64,000 nt of DNA from Ulvibacter algarum (GTDB lineage Bacteria; Bacteroidota; Bacteroidia; Flavobacteriales; Flavobacteriaceae), in contig CANLBJ010000002.1 in assembly GCA_947488905.1 (NCBI GenBank), forward strand, positions 1-64,000, written 5' to 3'. Positions 1 through 9,700 of this stretch are shown piece after piece. Numbering within the stretch: the first letter of the stretch is position 1; the number at the start of each line of letters is the position of its first letter. Under the pieces are notes generated by a model that had not been told where the DNA came from, made no database searches, and saw nothing but the letters and a program-made list of their open reading frames with translations. The position numbers were made by a program, and so were the translations under genes.

Positions 1-3000
1 GTAACGTCATTAACAGTCAAGCTAAAGTTACAGCTATCTGTAAAAGCACCATCTGTTAAGTTTAATGTTACTGTTGTGATTCCAGCATTAACAATTGTAC
101 CTGCAGTAGGTACTTGTGTAATTGTTCCTGTTCCAGAACCGTTTGTAACTGTCGCGCTAGTCGTATAATCAGGAACTATAAATTCGCAAGTAGCACTAGC
201 ATCTTCTATTTGGTCTGCTGGACAAGTAATATTTGGAGCTGTAGCTGAGTTGACTACTACATCAAACATACAGGTTATCGTTTCTGTCCCGCTAGTTGCT
301 GTGATTGTAACTACAGTGGTTCCTAATCCTACCACAGCACCTGCTGCTGGAGATTGAGATAGTGTAGGTGTTCCGCAGTTGTCTGTTGCTGTTGCTAATG
401 TAGTGTAATCAAGTAGCGTAAACATATTAGATATATCTGCCGTTTCATTTTGAGTAGGCGGACAAACTAAGTCTATTGGTGTGTTGTCTTCTACCGTTAG
501 AATAAATACACAGGGTGTAGTTAATGTACCATCATCTGCTGTTAGTGTAACTGTTGTGTCACCAAGTCCAACCATTGTTCCAAGTGGAGGAGTCTGTGTT
601 ATCGTTACCGTACCACAAGCATCTGTTGCTGTTACTAATGCTGTATAGTCTGGTATTGTAAACATACAGTTTGCACCTGCATCTTCAGTTTGATCAGCAA
701 GGCAAGTAATAGTTGGTGGCGTAGCGTCACTTACAACAAGATTAAATGGACAATCTGCTGTGTTTGTTCCATCACTTGCTGTTAGTGTAATTACTGTGGT
801 ACCAACTCCAACCATTGAACCGGCTAAAGGAAATTGCGTTACCGTTGGTGTTCCTGCGTTATCTGTTGCTGTTGCTAGTGTTGTATAATCTGGCACTGTA
901 AACATACATGCTGTATCTACATCACCAGTTTGGTCTGTAGGGCAGGTAATTACTGGATCTTCATCATCTGCAACTATTACATTAAATGTGCAATCTAATG
1001 TATTTGTACCATCGCTTACTGTAAGCGTAACTACTGTTGTGCCTATAGGAACCATTGTTCCTGCAATAGGAGACTGTGTTACAGAATCTACAGTACAGTT
1101 ATCTGCCGCTGTTGCTAATGCCGTATAATCTGGAATAGTAAACATACCTGTACCGTCTGCAGTTTCGTTTTGATCACCAGGGCAGGTAATTGTTGGTGGC
1201 GTAGCGTCACTCACTACAAGATTAAACATACAATCTGCTGTGTTTGTTCCATCACTTGCTGTTAGTGTAATTACTGTGGTACCAACTCCAACCATTGAAC
1301 CGGCTAAAGGAAATTGCGTTACCGTTGGTGTTCCTGAATTATCTGTTGCTGTTGCTAGTGTTGTATAATCTGGCACTGTAAACATACATGCTGTATCTAC
1401 ATCACCAGTTTGGTCTGTAGGGCAGGTAATTACTGGATCTTCATCATCTGCAACTATTACATTAAATGTGCAATCTAATGTATTTGTACCATCGCTTACT
1501 GTAAGCGTAACTACTGTTGTGCCTATAGGAACCATTGTTCCTGCAATAGGAGATTGTGTGATTGAAGCCACAGTACAGTTATCTGCCGCTGTTGCTAATG
1601 CCGTATAATCTGGAATAGTAAACATACCTGTACCGTCTGCAGTTTCGTTTTGATCACTAGGGCAGGTAATTGTTGGTGGCGTAGCATCACTCACTACAAG
1701 ATTAAACATACAATCTGCTGTGTTTGTTCCATCACTTGCTGTTAGTGTAATTACTGTGGTACCAACTCCAACCATTGAACCGGCTAAAGGCATTTGCGTT
1801 ACCGTTGGTGTTCCTGCGTTATCTGTTGCTGTTGCTAGTGTTGTATAATCTGGCACTGTAAACATACATGCAGTATCTACATCACCAGTTTGGACTGTAG
1901 GGCAGGTAATTACTGGATCTTCATCATCTGCAACTATTACATCAAATGTGCAATCAATTGAGTTTGTGCCGTCACTTGCCGTTAATGTTATTTCCGTAGT
2001 ACCAATAGGTACCATTGTTCCTGCAATAGGAGATTGTGTGATTGAAGCCACAGTACAGTTATCTGCCGCTGTTGCTAATGCCGTATAATCTGGAATAGTA
2101 AACATACCTGTACCGTCTGCAGTTTCGTTTTGATCACTAGGGCAGGTAATTGTTGGTGGCGTAGCATCACTCACTACAAGATTAAACATACAATCTGCTG
2201 TGTTTGTTCCATCACTTGCTGTTAGTGTAATTACTGTGGTACCAACTCCAACCATTGAACCGGCTAAAGGCATTTGCGTTACCGTTGGTGTTCCTGTATT
2301 ATCTGTTGCTGTTGCTAGTGTTGTATAATCTGGCACTGTAAACATACACGCCGTATCTACATCACCTGTTTGGTCTGCAGGGCAAGTAATTACTGGATCT
2401 TCATCATCTGCAACTATTACATTAAAAGTACAATCAAATGTATTTGTACCGTCGCTAACAGTTAATGTTACTATTTGAGTTCCTATACCAACCATTGTTC
2501 CTGCAATAGGAGATTGTGTTACAGAATCTACAGTACAGTTATCTGCCGCTGTTGCTAATGTTGTGTAATCTAGTAAGGTAAACATACCTGTACCGTCTGC
2601 AGTTTCGTTTTGATCTACTGGGCAGGTAATTGTTGGTGGCGTAGCATCACTCACTACAAGATTAAACATACAATCTGCTGTGTTTGTTCCATCACTTGCT
2701 GTTAGTGTAATTACTGTGGTACCAACTCCAACCATTGAACCGGCTAAAGGCATTTGCGTTACCGTTGGTGTTCCTGAATTATCTGTTGCTGTTGCTAGTG
2801 TTGTATAATCTGGCACTGTAAACATACACGCCGTATCTACATCACCTGTTTGGTCTGCAGGGCAAGTAATTACTGGATCTTCATCATCTGCAACTATTAC
2901 ATTAAAAGTACAATCAAATGTATTTGTACCATCGCTTACTGTAAGCGTAACTACTGTTGTGCCAATAGGAACCATTGTTCCTGCAATAGGAGACTGTGTG

Positions 3001-6000
3001 ATTGAAGCCACAGTACAGTTATCTGCCGCTGTTGCTAATGCTGTGTAATCTAGTAAGGTAAACATACCTGTACCGTCTGCTACTTCATTTTGGTCTGTAG
3101 GGCAGGTGATAGTAGGTAAAGTTGTGTCACTAACTACAACATTAAAAGTACAGTCTGTTGTAGTGGTTCCGTCATCTGCTGTTAAAGTAATTACCTGTGT
3201 ACCAACGCCAACCATAGTTCCTATTGCTGGTGATTGTGTTACAGTAACTGTATCTGAGTCAGCATCAAATGTTGTTGCTAATGTTGTATAGTCTAATAAA
3301 GCAAACGTACACGCCGCATCTACATCACCTGCTTGTTCTGTTGGGCAGGCAATAGTAGGAGCTGTATTTGTTACCGCACCAACAATCACATCAAACGTAC
3401 AATCTACATCATTAGTACCATCACTAGCGGTGATAGTAATAGTATGTGTGCCTACAGTAACTGTATCGCCTGCTGCTGGGCTTTGCGTATATGTTATTGT
3501 TGCCCCACAATTATCTGTTGCGGTGATAGGTAGGGTAGTGGCATAATCTGGTAATATAAAATTACCCATACCATCTGGAGTTTCATTTTGGTCTGATGGG
3601 CACGTGATTACTGGTGGTAAATTATCTGAAACCGTAATCATATAATCACATGTGCTAAAGTTTCCTGCAGCATCTGTAACCGTCATTGTAACAGGTATAG
3701 GTGTTGCACTTACATCTGAGCAATCAAAGGTATCTGGAGATAATGTGATTACTAAGCTAGACACATCACAGTTATCACTCACTCTATCATCATAATCTGC
3801 TGGATCTAGTATTAAATTTCCTGTAGCGTCTAAGAATACCTCATCTGTATTATCTGCAGGATCAAAGACTTCTGCTGTAAAATTGATGATAAATTTTCTA
3901 AAAGTACCCGCTTGCATAGCCATGTCGTCATTAATAGCAAGTGTCCAATCTCCATTAATCTGTTCTCCTGCAAATGCAGCGGCAAAGGTGCCACCTTCTG
4001 GTCTAAACATTCCTGTAAAAGGAGCTGTACCTGAAGTAATACTTGCGGCACTGTCAGTAAAAACAGTATCTGTATAATTATTACCTGTACCACCATTGTC
4101 TGTAGTTAACTCTAATGACGTACCTGATGGTGATATTAAAAATACATCAAGATCTTCTACATTAGGGTGTTCTATTTCTATTTCTACCGAGTCTAATGTA
4201 CTCCCAGGACCAATAATTGCAGATTCTGCAATGGTTATAGTAGGAGACGGTGATAATGCCCCAGGGTTTGGAATATTAGCAGCAACAATATTAGAACCTG
4301 TAATTGGCGCTAAAGTGGTAGTTAGGTTTGCATCACAAACAATAACAGGGTCTTCAATATCATTTACAGTAACATCAAACGTACAAGGTGAGTTAACGTT
4401 ACCGGCAGTATCTGTAATCTCTAGGGTCACTGTGGTAGTACCAACAGGAAAAACAGAACCACTTGGTAGGCCTGTTACTGCTACTGGCTCTGTCTGAGCA
4501 GGCACGATTGCTTGCTCAATAAATGTTTTTGCTATGTTCTCTGACGTAGCATCATCTACAAATATCCCATTAACAGTAGAATATAATAAATAGTATATTC
4601 TCTTTGTGGCGTTTAGTCCTGTGAGGTTGTGTTCGTCAGAATTACTATTAGGGAAATCATGAGCAACTGCTGCATTTTCAGGAACTATAAATATGTGATT
4701 AACTGTATTGTAACTTATATCACCATGAATTCTTTTAACAAAAATATTATAATTTGTACCATTAACGGTGATAGTACTATCAAAACCATCTGTAGTTGAA
4801 CTCAGCGTATTAGTGGCTCCACGTATATTAAGAGTGTTTAAATTGTCAATATCTGCAGCGAGTAAAAATATTCCTGTTCGTTTTCTTGTAAAATACATAC
4901 CACTAGTACCTAAACCTGTGTTTGCTGTTACAATACCACCTGTGTAATTTAATTGAGGTGTGCCAGAAAAATTTGGAAATATAATATTACCATTACTATA
5001 CATATTAGAATCGCTAATAAGAAAACTACTAACACCATCGCTAAAATCATATCTATTTGGTATTTCTGCAGTAATAATAGCGTGACTATTATTAAAATTG
5101 TCTAAGACAGCTTGAAGACTACCATCAAAGTCTGTACAATCATCACTAGCAGCAGCAACATAATCTACTACTGCACCACAAGTACCAGGCTCATTGTCTA
5201 CCGTAATATCTATAGGGCAGATGTCCATAGTAGGTGGAGTAGTGTCTGCAGGTCCTGTTACATCAAAGCTGCAAGTAGCAGTGTTTCCAGATAAATCTGT
5301 AATTAAAAAGGTATTAGTGGTTACTCCTGGAGGAAAACCAGCACCAGAAGGTAATCCAGCAGTTTGCTCAATACCACCTGTAATTTCTAGAATATAGCTT
5401 GTGTAGTCAATCCCTGCTAGGGTATTCCATTCACCCAAGTCATCCATCTGTGTATAATCTTTATCTGCACCCGCATCAGGTTCGCCTGCTGCCCAGTTGG
5501 TATAAGCTGCGGCATCCCCGCTTTGCCATACAAAAGTACCTTCTGTAGCCACATCATTGTAGCCTATAAGCGCTACGCCACTTTTTGCATCTCTAATAAG
5601 TGTATTTGTCTCTGCATCTATAATAGTAGCTACGGCACCACCTCTTGTGGTAGCGTCTATAAAAGCATCTGCAGCAGAATAGTTAGTGTTAGATTGAAAA
5701 TAGCTTTTTCCGTTAATAGAACCCAAAGCCGTAAAACCTGCAGGAGCAGGAATAGGGAAGGTAGTACAGTTATCTGTAGCCGTAACTACATACTCAAAAG
5801 CAGGATCACCACAAATAAGTGTTTCGTCTACAGGGCAAGATGGAGTAGGGGCTACTGTTTCTGCAGCTACTGTCACATCAAAACTATAGGTGTCCATATT
5901 ACCATCAACATCATAAGCCACCCAAGTGTTTGTAGTAGTACCAGGAGGAAAAACAGAGCCAGAAGGTAAACCAGCTACTTGTTTAAAACTACCCGGTAAC

Positions 6001-6539
6001 TCAAAAACATATCTATGATTTATAGCATTACGGTAATCTTCCCATGTACCATCTATGGTTTTTATATGTACATAATCTTCATCAGGAAAAGCAGCATCAG
6101 GTTGTCCTGCTGCCCAGTTAGTATAGGTAAGCGGGTCACCGTTATGCCATACAAAAGTACCTTCTGTTGTTGCGTCATTTAAGCCTATCATTATCGCAGT
6201 ATCCTCATCTGCCGCATTTATAAACAAGGCATTCATTGCTGCATTTTTTACAGTGGCTATTTTACCACCGTTAGCATCAGCATTATTAATTGCATTAAAT
6301 CCTGAACGATAAGTATCAGATAAGAAATACGTTTTTTCATCTACAGCGTCAATTAGAGTAAAACCAAATGGCCCAGCAATAGGGTAGGTTGTATTATCAT
6401 CTGTAACAGTTACCGTAAAAGTAAGAGGATTGCTCCCGCAGTTGATACTTAAGTCACCTGGACCAGTAATGACAGGTGATTGTGCGTATGCTTGAAACAT
6501 ACTTAATACCAATGCAAAAAAGAAAGTAATTTTTTTCAT
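1..6539 (-). CDS. Giant secreted/surface HYR-repeat protein with two C-type-lectin-like domains and a P-domain-like module; C-terminus lies beyond the window (partial)
   Basis: ATG on minus strand at 6539 (MKKITFFLALVLSMFQAYAQSPVITGPG..., signal peptide-like). The same frame was spot-checked at about 5576, 4139, 1259 and 59 and stays in register. HYR motifs such as PVITCPTDQTGDVDTACMFTVPDYTTLATATDN...VGTTVITLTASDGTNTADCMFNLVVSDA recur. Not in the ORF track because it has no stop inside the window. Confidence 0.9.
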   Translation of the reverse strand, partial: MKKITFFFALVLSMFQAYAQSPVITGPGDLSINCGSNPLTFTVTVTDDNTTYPIAGPFGFTLIDAVDEKTYFLSDTYRSGFNAINNADANGGKIATVKNAAMNALFINAADEDTAIMIGLNDATTEGTFVWHNGDPLTYTNWAAGQPDAAFPDEDYVHIKTIDGTWEDYRNAINHRYVFELPGSFKQVAGLPSGSVFPPGTTTNTWVAYDVDGNMDTYSFDVTVAAETVAPTPSCPVDETLICGDPAFEYVVTATDNCTTFPIPAPAGFTALGSINGKSYFQSNTNYSAADAFIDATTRGGAVATIIDAETNTLIRDAKSGVALIGYNDVATEGTFVWQSGDAAAYTNWAAGEPDAGADKDYTQMDDLGEWNTLAGIDYTSYILEITGGIEQTAGLPSGAGFPPGVTTNTFLITDLSGNTATCSFDVTGPADTTPPTMDICPIDITVDNEPGTCGAVVDYVAAASDDCTDFDGSLQAVLDNFNNSHAIITAEIPNRYDFSDGVSSFLISDSNMYSNGNIIFPNFSGTPQLNYTGGIVTANTGLGTSGMYFTRKRTGIFLLAADIDNLNTLNIRGATNTLSSTTDGFDSTITVNGTNYNIFVKRIHGDISYNTVNHIFIVPENAAVAHDFPNSNSDEHNLTGLNATKRIYYLLYSTVNGIFVDDATSENIAKTFIEQAIVPAQTEPVAVTGLPSGSVFPVGTTTVTLEITDTAGNVNSPCTFDVTVNDIEDPVIVCDANLTTTLAPITGSNIVAANIPNPGALSPSPTITIAESAIIGPGSTLDSVEIEIEHPNVEDLDVFLISPSGTSLELTTDNGGTGNNYTDTVFTDSAASITSGTAPFTGMFRPEGGTFAAAFAGEQINGDWTLAINDDMAMQAGTFRKFIINFTAEVFDPADNTDEVFLDATGNLILDPADYDDRVSDNCDVSSLVITLSPDTFDCSDVSATPIPVTMTVTDAAGNFSTCDYMITVSDNLPPVITCPSDQNETPDGMGNFILPDYATTLPITATDNCGATITYTQSPAAGDTVTVGTHTITITASDGTNDVDCTFDVIVGAVTNTAPTIACPTEQAGDVDAACTFALLDYTTLATTFDADSDTVTVTQSPAIGTMVGVGTQVITLTADDGTTTTDCTFNVVVSDTTLPTITCPTDQNEVADGTGMFTLLDYTALATAADNCTVASITQSPIAGTMVPIGTTVVTLTVSDGTNTFDCTFNVIVADDEDPVITCPADQTGDVDTACMFTVPDYTTLATATDNSGTPTVTQMPLAGSMVGVGTTVITLTASDGTNTADCMFNLVVSDATPPTITCPVDQNETADGTGMFTLLDYTTLATAADNCTVDSVTQSPIAGTMVGIGTQIVTLTVSDGTNTFDCTFNVIVADDEDPVITCPADQTGDVDTACMFTVPDYTTLATATDNTGTPTVTQMPLAGSMVGVGTTVITLTASDGTNTADCMFNLVVSDATPPTITCPSDQNETADGTGMFTIPDYTALATAADNCTVASITQSPIAGTMVPIGTTEITLTASDGTNSIDCTFDVIVADDEDPVITCPTVQTGDVDTACMFTVPDYTTLATATDNAGTPTVTQMPLAGSMVGVGTTVITLTASDGTNTADCMFNLVVSDATPPTITCPSDQNETADGTGMFTIPDYTALATAADNCTVASITQSPIAGTMVPIGTTVVTLTVSDGTNTLDCTFNVIVADDEDPVITCPTDQTGDVDTACMFTVPDYTTLATATDNSGTPTVTQFPLAGSMVGVGTTVITLTASDGTNTADCMFNLVVSDATPPTITCPGDQNETADGTGMFTIPDYTALATAADNCTVDSVTQSPIAGTMVPIGTTVVTLTVSDGTNTLDCTFNVIVADDEDPVITCPTDQTGDVDTACMFTVPDYTTLATATDNAGTPTVTQFPLAGSMVGVGTTVITLTASDGTNTADCPFNLVVSDATPPTITCLADQTEDAGANCMFTIPDYTALVTATDACGTVTITQTPPLGTMVGLGDTTVTLTADDGTLTTPCVFILTVEDNTPIDLVCPPTQNETADISNMFTLLDYTTLATATDNCGTPTLSQSPAAGAVVGLGTTVVTITATSGTETITCMFDVVVNSATAPNITCPADQIEDASATCEFIVPDYTTSATVTNGSGTGTITQVPTAGTIVNAGITTVTLNLTDGAFTDSCNFSLTVNDV
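721..3100 (-). repeat. Tandem array of 240-bp HYR modules arranged as about five 480-bp higher-order units
   Basis: The line 'gttagtgtaa ttactgtggt accaactcca accattgaac cggctaaagg' recurs at 781, 1261, 1741, 2221 and 2701 (exact 480-bp spacing). The intervening module recurs at 1021, 1501, 1981, 2461 and 2941. More diverged 240-bp modules flank the array on both sides. Confidence 0.95.
3830..4330 (-). other. P/Homo-B (proprotein convertase P-domain)-like domain within the giant HYR protein
   Basis: Translated segment ...STLDSVEIEIEHPNVEDLDVFLISPSGTSLELTTDNGGTGNNYTDTVFTDSAA...INGDWTLAINDDMAMQAGTFRKFIINF matches the P-domain pattern (IEHxxxxDLxxxLISPSGT...W.L.I.D......G....). Confidence 0.75.
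5400..5770 (-). other. C-type-lectin-like domain, copy 2 in protein order
   Basis: Translation ALIGYNDVATEGTFVWQSGDAAAYTNWAAGEPDAGADKDYTQMDDLGEWNT: hallmark EGxFxWxxG..xxYTNWxxGEPD and W near the end. Confidence 0.8.
5985..6380 (-). other. C-type-lectin-like domain, copy 1 in protein order
   Basis: Translation MIGLNDATTEGTFVWHNGDPLTYTNWAAGQPDAAFPDEDYVHIKTIDGTWEDYRN: same CTLD hallmark, clearly paralogous to the other copy. Confidence 0.8.
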
Positions 6540-6718
6540 ACCAAAAATATAAGAAAATTTTTCGCAAAATTAAGCATTAACGGTGGTTAAAGAGGTTTTT
6601 GAGTTCCCTAAATGGTCAAATTTCGTTGAACCACCTGTTTCTTTTGCTCAATGGATTATTATTTAACTTTTAAAAAGTTTTTTTTAGACAGTTTAACACT
6701 CGTTTTTTAGAAGAAAAA

Positions 6719-6751
6719 AATCCCTTTTGCAAAAAAGCTGCAAAAGGGATT
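6719..6751 (-). terminator. Rho-independent terminator of the 6773-14902 gene
   Basis: Perfect 13-bp stem AATCCCTTTTGCA / TGCAAAAGGGATT with a 7-nt loop, followed on the minus strand by a T tract (A tract on plus before 6719). Confidence 0.9.
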
Positions 6752-6772
6752 CTTAAAAGGAAAGCGGTCTAT

Positions 6773-9700
6773 TTATCTTTTAATTATCTGAAATGAAACG
6801 TTTTCTGTTTTTCCTTCAACAATTAAAAAGTAGTTTGCACTTGCTATTTCAGAAATATCTAAAACACGTTCTGTGCTCAATCTTGATAGGTCAAATTGCT
6901 TAACAATTCTCCCAGTCATATCAATTAATCGTGCATTTTTAAGTGCAAGATTTTTTGGGTTTTCAAGAATCATAAAATCACTTGCTGGGTTAGGGTAGAG
7001 GCTCAGTGTTTTAAGGTTTGCAGCATACACATCATTACCTAGAGATGGGTCTACAAAAATATTAAAACTACAAGCAATCTCATTACCGCTTGGGTCTGTA
7101 ACTGTAATAGTAACAGCTGTCTCGCCTTCTTCTACCACAGTGCCCACAGCAGGATCTTGTGTGATTGTGAGGGTGTCTAAGCAGTTATCTGTAACTATCA
7201 CGGTGTCGTTATCTACAAAATCTGGCAGCTCATAAGGAGCAAGAGCCGCAATCACCACCACATCTTCTGGGCAAGTGATAATAGGCGCTAGAGTGTCAAC
7301 TATGTTTACAGTAGCCACACAACTTGCCGTCTCGCCATCACCATTAGTCACGGTAAGTGTCACATCATTAAGCCCCACATTTGCACAAGTAAACGTATCT
7401 ATATCTATAGAGAGACCGTTGCTACAACCATTGCCAGAAGAGCCACCATCTATGTTTGCAGGCGTGATGGTTGCCATCCCGTTTTCATCTAGTGTTACTG
7501 TAATGTTAGTACACATAGCAATAGGAGCTTCTACAATTTGTGTCACTGTTACGGTAGCAACACAGCTTGAGGTGTTTCCGTTACTATCTGTTACGGTGAG
7601 TGTCACACTATTATCACCAAAGTTAGCACAACTAAAAGTGTCAATATCTATACTTATTTCTGAAATGCCACAAGCATCACTACTGCCATTATTAATATCC
7701 TCTGCCACTATAGATGCTAGACCGTTCTCGTCTAAAACGATGGTAAGATCTTGACATATTGCTATAGGGTTTGTAGCATCTACTACTGTCACCGTAGCAG
7801 GGCAAATAGCTGTATTACCAGAAGCATCTGTTGCTATAAGTGTTACTATATTTTCGCCCACATTTGCACACGTAAACGTATCTTGATCTAAGCTTAAAGT
7901 AACAACACCACAATTGTCTGTACTACCTGCGTCTAATAGGTCTGGAGTGATGGTAGCCACACCTGTATCATCTAATGTTACGGTGATATCTTGGCACAAA
8001 GCTATAGGTGCTGTTTCTTCTATTACAGTAACCGTAGCCTCGCAAGAAGCCATCGCGCCATTGTCATTAGTTACGGTAAGAGTCACCGTGTTATCGCCTA
8101 CGTTAGTACAATCAAAACTATCTATGTCAATTGATAAAGTCACATTTCCGCAGTTATTATCACTGCCTGCATCTAGTTGCTCTGGCGTGATTGTAGCTAT
8201 ACCCATATCATCAAGGATTACCGTGATGCTCTGGCAGCTTGCAACAGGAATAGAGTTATCAAGAACAGTAACAATAGCCGTACAAGTAGCCTCGTTACCA
8301 GAGGCGTCAACCACAGTTAGAGTTACTGTATTGTCACCTATGTTAGTACAGTTAAACTCACTAATACTTAAAGAGCCATCTACTATAGCACAATTATCTG
8401 TACTTGCAGGATCTATAAGTTGTGTATAATCTAGAATAACCATACCGTTTGCATCAAGTTCTTCTGAAATGTTCATACAAACAAGAGTAGGAGGGATGAT
8501 GTCTTCTACGGTAATAATAGCAGTACATTCTTGCACATTGCCAGAGGCGTCTTCTACAAATAAAGTAACTAGGTTATCGCCTAGATCATCACAAGTAAAG
8601 GTGTCTTGACTTATATAAATACTAGCAATAGTACAGTTATCTGTGCTACCTCCATCAAGTTCTTCTGGAGCTATACTTGCGGTACCAGTGGCATCAAGCT
8701 GTATGGTAAAGTTTTGGCAAACCGCTATAGGCAACTCATTGTCTGTAATACTAACCTCTTGTAAACAAGTGTTTGCATTACCAGAAGTATCTGTTACCGT
8801 CCAGGTAACCACAGTGATCCCTAAAGGGTAAACAGCAGGAGCATCATTAGTAATACTGATCACGCTACAGTTATCAAATACACTAGGTGATCCTAAAGCT
8901 ACATTAGTGGCAGTACATTGCCCTAAGTCTGTAACTGCTTCTACGTTTTCTGGGCAAGTAATGGTAGGTGGTAGTATATCTTCTACGGTTACTAATGCTG
9001 TGCACATTGCCGTGTTACCTGTTTCATCTGTTACTGTTAAGACCACACTTACTGTGCTAGTAGTTGTAGGTGTTGTTGTAAAAGTCCCTAACGGAAAAGG
9101 GGTTGCTGCGGTGCTATTAGTAGTCTCGTTATCAAGTGCCGTTGGTCCACTATAACTCCAGTTGTTTGGGTTAAAAACACCAGCATTTGTAGTTTGCTCA
9201 TTGTTTCTGTAAGCCCATCCGTCTGTGTATTCCCAGGCTTGACCATCTCCATTTACATTGATATCCCCAAAAGTGTCAATCACGGTGCCGTTAAAAAATA
9301 ACTCTACCGCATCATCACCATTAATTGCTACTGCACCATTTATATAGGTAGGGTCAAAGCCAAAAAAGGCAGAGAACATAGCATCATCTGTAGCAATATA
9401 AATATAGGTTCCTGCAGTAACAGCATCTGCTGGAAATGTGAATTCTTCACCATCAGATCCTCCACCATTATTTGCAGAGCCTATGCCATAGAGCGATAAA
9501 TCTGCAATATCTTCTTGTACTTTTAATTCTACCGCTTTTGGAGTTCCTCCTGTTAAATCTGCGTCAATTACTCCTGTAATTAATAGCGGTGCTAGGGGAG
9601 TGCCAGCAGTAGCTAGGTCTGCACAAGTAAAGTCTGTTTGTGATGCGTTAAAAGTTAAAACGGTGCTACAGTTATCTGTGCTACCGCCATCTAATTGATC

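Noticed and set aside
721-3100. CRISPR-like array
   Set aside because: Units are 240/480 bp, coding throughout, with no short direct repeats separated by unique spacers and no cas genes.
3830-4096. Minus-strand ORF of 88 aa overlapping the P-domain region
   Set aside because: It is an out-of-frame reading of the giant gene (low-complexity Leu/Gln/Val string); the in-frame translation gives a coherent P-domain.
6579-6639. Weak inverted repeat AACGGTGGTT / AACCACCTGTT between the two giant genes
   Set aside because: Short imperfect stem with a 40-nt loop; no clear function beyond chance in AT-rich spacer.
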